Shown here piece after piece: positions 61,007-64,000 of a DNA stretch of 64,000 nt. This DNA comes from GCA-2401735 sp051252095 (lineage in GTDB: Bacteria > Pseudomonadota > Gammaproteobacteria > Burkholderiales > Methylophilaceae), in NCBI GenBank assembly GCA_051252095.1, contig JBPOFK010000001.1, positions 286,463 through 350,462 on the forward strand, read 5' to 3'. Both the position numbers and the translations under genes were made by a program. The notes under the pieces were generated by a model that saw nothing but the letters and a program-made list of their open reading frames with translations, made no database searches and had not been told where the DNA came from. Each line of letters starts with the position of its first letter. Positions within the stretch are counted from its first letter, which is position 1.

Positions 61007-61926
61007 TAAAACCAGCTTTCAATATATGGTGTGTAAAAATCACGATTGTTTGGTGCCGCACCGCGAATGGTGCAAACAGCGGAAGCGAACTCGCCTGCAC
61101 GGGTAAGCATTTCTTCCATTGGCCAGTTGTAGAGTAAACCTAAGATACAAATCGTTGCAAAAGCATCGCCAGCGCCAACTGTATCCACTAGCGTAGCATT
61201 CAATGGTGGCGTTTCTACCGTTGTTTTTTCGCCTTTATTGTTAAGTGACCAAGCACCATCTTCTCCACATGTGACAAACAGATATTTTAAATCAAATTTT
61301 GTCATCAGATAGTCAGCTCGACTTTGGTCATTGTTAAGGCTTTTGTCGAACATGTCGCAGACAGTTTTTAGTTCATCTTCATTGATTTTAACGATTTCTG
61401 TACGCAACAGAGAGCGTCTGATCATATGTTTGTCGTACCATGGGGCGCGTAAATTAATATCTAAAAAGCGCTGACACTTTGCATCACTTAAGAAGGTATC
61501 TAATGCCAAACGTGACTCAACACTACGTTGCGCCAATGTGCCAAAGTATGCTAAATCTGGTTTTGTTGCGAGTGTTGTTAAATGCGTCATACCTGCATGA
61601 ATATGGTCATAAGCTTGTTTAGGTTTGATTTCGAAGCGATGTGATCCATTTTCCATATGTACCAAAACCTGACCTGTTGGAAAAACAGGGTCTAACTGAA
61701 TGCCAGATGCATCAATATCTAGCGTTTCTAACTCTGCCATTAATTCATCTTTGAGTGCATCGTTACCAACACGTGATATTAAAACAGGCTTATGCTGAAA
61801 TGCCCTCAAATGTCTTGCGACATTATAAGGCGCACCACCAAGCACAGTATCATCGGGGAAAACGTCCGCTAATACTTCTCCAAAGATGGCAACGGTAAAG
61901 GGATTGGTTTTTAAATGATTAGGCAT
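61006..61926 (-). CDS. Fructokinase (PfkB family)
   Basis: A 306-residue sugar kinase. AIFGEVLADVFPDDTVLGGAP opens the fold with the fructokinase-like GGAPYNVARHL, and VDTVGAGDAFATICILG holds the ATP site and catalytic Asp. Its stop overlaps the sps start by one base, so the two are translationally coupled. In the sucrose cluster it would re-phosphorylate fructose released by amylosucrase, closing the cycle. Confidence 0.88.
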   Translation of the reverse strand: MPNHLKTNPFTVAIFGEVLADVFPDDTVLGGAPYNVARHLRAFQHKPVLISRVGNDALKDELMAELETLDIDASGIQLDPVFPTGQVLVHMENGSHRFEIKPKQAYDHIHAGMTHLTTLATKPDLAYFGTLAQRSVESRLALDTFLSDAKCQRFLDINLRAPWYDKHMIRRSLLRTEIVKINEDELKTVCDMFDKSLNNDQSRADYLMTKFDLKYLFVTCGEDGAWSLNNKGEKTTVETPPLNATLVDTVGAGDAFATICILGLLYNWPMEEMLTRAGEFASAVCTIRGAAPNNRDFYTPYIESWF

Positions 61927-62042
61927 GTTATTTTATTCTAACATCTAAAAATAAATTGAAAATTCTTTATGCAGTTTGTCGAGCTGATCGCTATTTTTTC
62001 CTCGGAAAATTAATACTGGTACAAGGTCTTTCTATTTTGGGA

Positions 62043-62207
62043 TTAAAATTCGACCATATCGAACTCTGATTTTGAGACGCCGCATTCTGGGCACATCCAA
62101 TCAGAGGGCACGTCTTCCCATTTAGTTCCCGGTGCGATGCCATCTTCTGGCCAACCTTTTTCTTCTTCATAAATTAAACCACATACATTACATACCCAAG
62201 TTTTCAT
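62043..62207 (-). CDS. Rubredoxin
   Basis: A 54-residue iron protein: MKTWVCNVCGLIYEEEKGWP, then a GIAPGTKWEDVPSDW loop and CPECGVSKSEF. The two CxxC pairs (CNVC and CPEC) bind one iron. CTGGAGTC precedes the ATG. It is too short for routine gene calls. Small electron carriers like this serve in oxidative-stress or alkane-oxidation chains; the partner is not visible here. It lies upstream of the fructokinase on the same strand with a 116-base gap. Confidence 0.92.
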   Translation of the reverse strand: MKTWVCNVCGLIYEEEKGWPEDGIAPGTKWEDVPSDWMCPECGVSKSEFDMVEF

Positions 62208-62284
62208 GATGACTCCAGTCTATATTATTATGACATTCTAAAATAAATCATCTAAATTTGTCGCAGTGATTTTAATGGCATGAC

Positions 62285-62308
62285 AAAAAAAACCCGCTTA
62301 CGCGGGTT
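62285..62308 (-). terminator. Terminator after the DUF3034 gene
   Basis: A 7-bp stem (AACCCGC 62291-62297 with 62302-62308) with a four-base loop; on the minus strand it is followed by a run of T (62285-62290). Confidence 0.8.
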
Positions 62309-62372
62309 AAGAGGGGAGTTACATCAGTAGACTAATATAGCTTTATTACGTGACAGCAATATGTCAAATGCT

Positions 62373-63227
62373 TTAATAACTCACTTGGCCTGATAAATAC
62401 CATGCAGTTTGATTACTTTTATCCGTAATGTTACCTAAATCAACGTATGCACCTGTAATGGAAAAGTTTTTATGTGGGAACCAAGTAGTGTAAATAGATT
62501 TTGCATCTTGTTCTTTAAACGTACTGATGTTGTCAGGCTTATAACGGTACTCAACGCCTGTTATCAGATTGTCCTTTAGCATGATTGCGCTTGTGAAAGA
62601 GGGTAGCAGTTGATACTGATCACGCTTGTCACCGCCGAAACCTAAAATGCCAAATTGATTTGCTTTTGTGGCACGTAAGGATGTTGATAATAAAAGGTTT
62701 CTACCGAAAATTCCTGCAAAATATAATTTACTGGCAGTCAAATAATAATCTATACCTGTGCTATGTTCTGCACCAATTAATTTAGGGACAAAATCAAAAT
62801 CTTCATTATGTTTAATTTGCATACCCACTGACACTTGTGGATACCAGACATCTTGGTCATAAATGGCATCTCCCACTAATCTAAGCTTCATTCCTAATGT
62901 GTTCAATTTAATGGAAGTATGGGGAATCGTATTACTTAAACCAAATTTTGTTTGGCTTAAACTCACTTCCAAACGATTATAAAATCCAACAGCTGCACCT
63001 ATAGTATCAATTTCATATCCGCCACGTGTTTTTGCGACTGTATAAAACGCAGAAGCGCCAATTTGTTGATCAGTTCCGTAGCCAGTAATTAGCGCCCATG
63101 GCACTAGGCCACCGCCGCCAGTACCTTCGATTTGGCTGACGCCGCCAGTGGCAAGCAGTTTGTCGCCAGCAAAAGCGTATGGTGTAAATAGAAAGCATAA
63201 AAAAGCAAAGTATTTTATAGATTGCAT
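62373..63227 (-). CDS. DUF3034 outer-membrane-like protein
   Basis: A 284-residue exported protein. A signal peptide (SIKYFAFLCFLFTPYAFA) precedes GDKLLATGGVSQIEGTGGGG, the DUF3034 start, and the chain alternates polar and hydrophobic residues as in beta-barrels, ending SGQVSY with a terminal Tyr. The family is common in methylotrophic and other betaproteobacteria, next to a globin-like lipoprotein and cupredoxin-like proteins, as here. No role is established; a porin is plausible. Confidence 0.8.
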   Translation of the reverse strand: MQSIKYFAFLCFLFTPYAFAGDKLLATGGVSQIEGTGGGGLVPWALITGYGTDQQIGASAFYTVAKTRGGYEIDTIGAAVGFYNRLEVSLSQTKFGLSNTIPHTSIKLNTLGMKLRLVGDAIYDQDVWYPQVSVGMQIKHNEDFDFVPKLIGAEHSTGIDYYLTASKLYFAGIFGRNLLLSTSLRATKANQFGILGFGGDKRDQYQLLPSFTSAIMLKDNLITGVEYRYKPDNISTFKEQDAKSIYTTWFPHKNFSITGAYVDLGNITDKSNQTAWYLSGQVSY

Positions 63228-63398
63228 GTTTTTCTCATTGATACATTATTTAAAAAAATGGTATTTCACTATGCTATGCAATAAGCGAACCAAGTGATAC
63301 ATGGAAATACGGTACATATATTGCTTAGTTCAAACAATGCATTTAGAGCTAACTTATTTATGATCAATGCGTCATCGTTTATCAGGGATAGAAACACA

Positions 63399-63821
63399 AT
63401 GCTTAAAACATTTTTCATATTAGTGCTGTTGATACTCTCCAGTTGCGCTTCACAGCCTGAGGCAAAGTCAAGCCTATATCAACGGATAGGGGGTAAAGCC
63501 GTCCTATACAGAATTTCTGCTGAAACCTTAGACAAAGTGGCGGAAGACCCTAAAACAATGCGCTCATTCGATGGCGTGAAGATGGATTTGCTTAAAGAAA
63601 GCCTCACTAATTTTCTATGTGTAGAGTCCGGAGGCGATTGTATTTATGAAGGTGAAACCATGGAAAATTCGCATGCTGAAGCTGAAATTACCATGGCAGA
63701 ATTTGAATTAATGGTTCATGCGATGCGAGAAGCAATGGATCATAACAACGTATGCACTAGAGAGAAAAACGAATTACTTAAGATTTTGGCACCGATGAAA
63801 AGGGACGTAGTAACAAAATAA
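63399..63821 (+). CDS. Truncated-haemoglobin-like lipoprotein
   Basis: A 140-residue protein. The start at 63399 begins a lipoprotein signal (MLKTFFILVLLILSSCASQ; lipobox LSSC). The mature part aligns with group I truncated haemoglobins: SLYQRIGGKAVLYRISAETL, then FLCVESGGDCIYEGETM and NSHAEAEITMAEFELMV, where the His is the expected haem ligand. The distal Phe-Tyr pair of the B helix (normally near DRFYERV) reads ETLDKV here, so the distal Tyr is absent. An exported, lipid-anchored globin is unusual. Function unknown. Confidence 0.75.
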   Translation: MLKTFFILVLLILSSCASQPEAKSSLYQRIGGKAVLYRISAETLDKVAEDPKTMRSFDGVKMDLLKESLTNFLCVESGGDCIYEGETMENSHAEAEITMAEFELMVHAMREAMDHNNVCTREKNELLKILAPMKRDVVTK

Positions 63822-63822
63822 A

Positions 63823-64000
63823 ATGACAACAACTCAACACAAACGACATATTCTCAGCAATGTATTGCTACTCAAATTATTTATTTATTCCACATTTGTG
63901 ATTGCTGGCGATTTAAGCATCCAAGTGAACGATTATCCAGGGACGCCATTAAAGGATGCGGTCGTTGCTATAGAAGGTAATCATTTAAAAGATGCGAATA
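63823..64000 (+). CDS. Exported protein, start only (window end)
   Basis: The frame opens one base after the globin-like stop (ATG 63823) and continues past 64000, so only 59 residues are visible. A signal peptide (VLLLKLFIYSTFVIAG) precedes DLSIQVNDYPGTPLKDAVVA, a beginning seen in cupredoxin-like or methylamine-utilisation-type proteins of methylotrophs. Likely co-transcribed with the globin-like gene. The assignment is tentative because the copper site lies beyond the window. Confidence 0.5.
   Translation, partial: MTTTQHKRHILSNVLLLKLFIYSTFVIAGDLSIQVNDYPGTPLKDAVVAIEGNHLKDAN

Noticed and set aside
1..64000. Mobile elements, phage genes, CRISPR arrays or tRNA/rRNA genes
   Set aside because: I looked for transposases, integrases, spaced direct repeats and cloverleaf-like segments and found none I could support.

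Overview
The window reads as chromosomal sequence of an AT-rich betaproteobacterial methylotroph, most likely family Methylophilaceae (Methylotenera/Methylophilus type). The grounds are the large FAD plus Fe-S protein of the DUF3683 type, a DUF3034 outer-membrane-like protein, the sucrose synthesis cluster (fructokinase, sucrose-phosphate synthase, amylosucrase), a transketolase/GAPDH/PGK/PK block and betaproteobacterial gene neighbourhoods (argB - pyrimidine 5'-nucleotidase - slmA; dciA-like - M23 peptidase - secA). The taxonomic call is an inference from gene content. I see no rRNA, tRNA, CRISPR array, prophage or insertion sequence.

Layout. 0-16 kb: PfkB kinase, a TetR regulator divergent from an SRPBCC lipoprotein, hemJ, a TlpA-like thioredoxin, the 1289-residue FAD/Fe-S oxidoreductase, slmA, a nucleotidase, argB, and an arginine-pathway N-acetylglutamate synthase fused to an N-terminal XRE DNA-binding domain. 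An acyltransferase, an exported Nudix protein, a DUF4956 protein and rsmE follow. 15-20 kb: a thioredoxin-like protein, AEC transporter, mnmD, 2OG-Fe(II) oxygenase, YkgJ protein, Gfo/Idh/MocA oxidoreductase and a small membrane protein. 20-29 kb: central carbon genes tkt, gap, pgk, a second gap and pyk, then purC. 28-40 kb: DUF1232, ppa, a VIT1-type transporter, a membrane-anchored LuxR-type protein, hppA, the dciA-like gene, M23 peptidase, secA, DUF1289, yccF, marC and an Nramp-like transporter. 40-43 kb: dinB, a sugar epimerase and a decayed flavin monooxygenase fragment.

43-55.5 kb is a microaerobic respiration island: ccoI, ccoS, ccoN, ccoO, ccoQ, ccoP, ccoG, fixH, a radical SAM gene, an FNR/Anr regulator, hemN, a TauE/SafE-like protein and ompW. 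Four near-consensus FNR boxes each sit with a -10-like hexamer at the class II spacing, before ccoI, ccoN, hemN and ompW, so the island looks like one oxygen-controlled regulon with its regulator inside it.

55.5-64 kb: a TetR regulator beside paired TATAC/GTATA palindromes and two very small ORFs, the sucrose cluster, a rubredoxin, a DUF3034 protein, a truncated-haemoglobin-like lipoprotein and the start of a further exported protein that runs off the window.

Most of the window is ordinary housekeeping. The points most worth following are the XRE-ArgA fusion with a palindrome over its own likely promoter, the FNR regulon, two GAPDHs that both lack the usual NAD-selecting aspartate, the small ORFs next to the TetR gene, and a haem-protein-like lipoprotein without the usual distal tyrosine.
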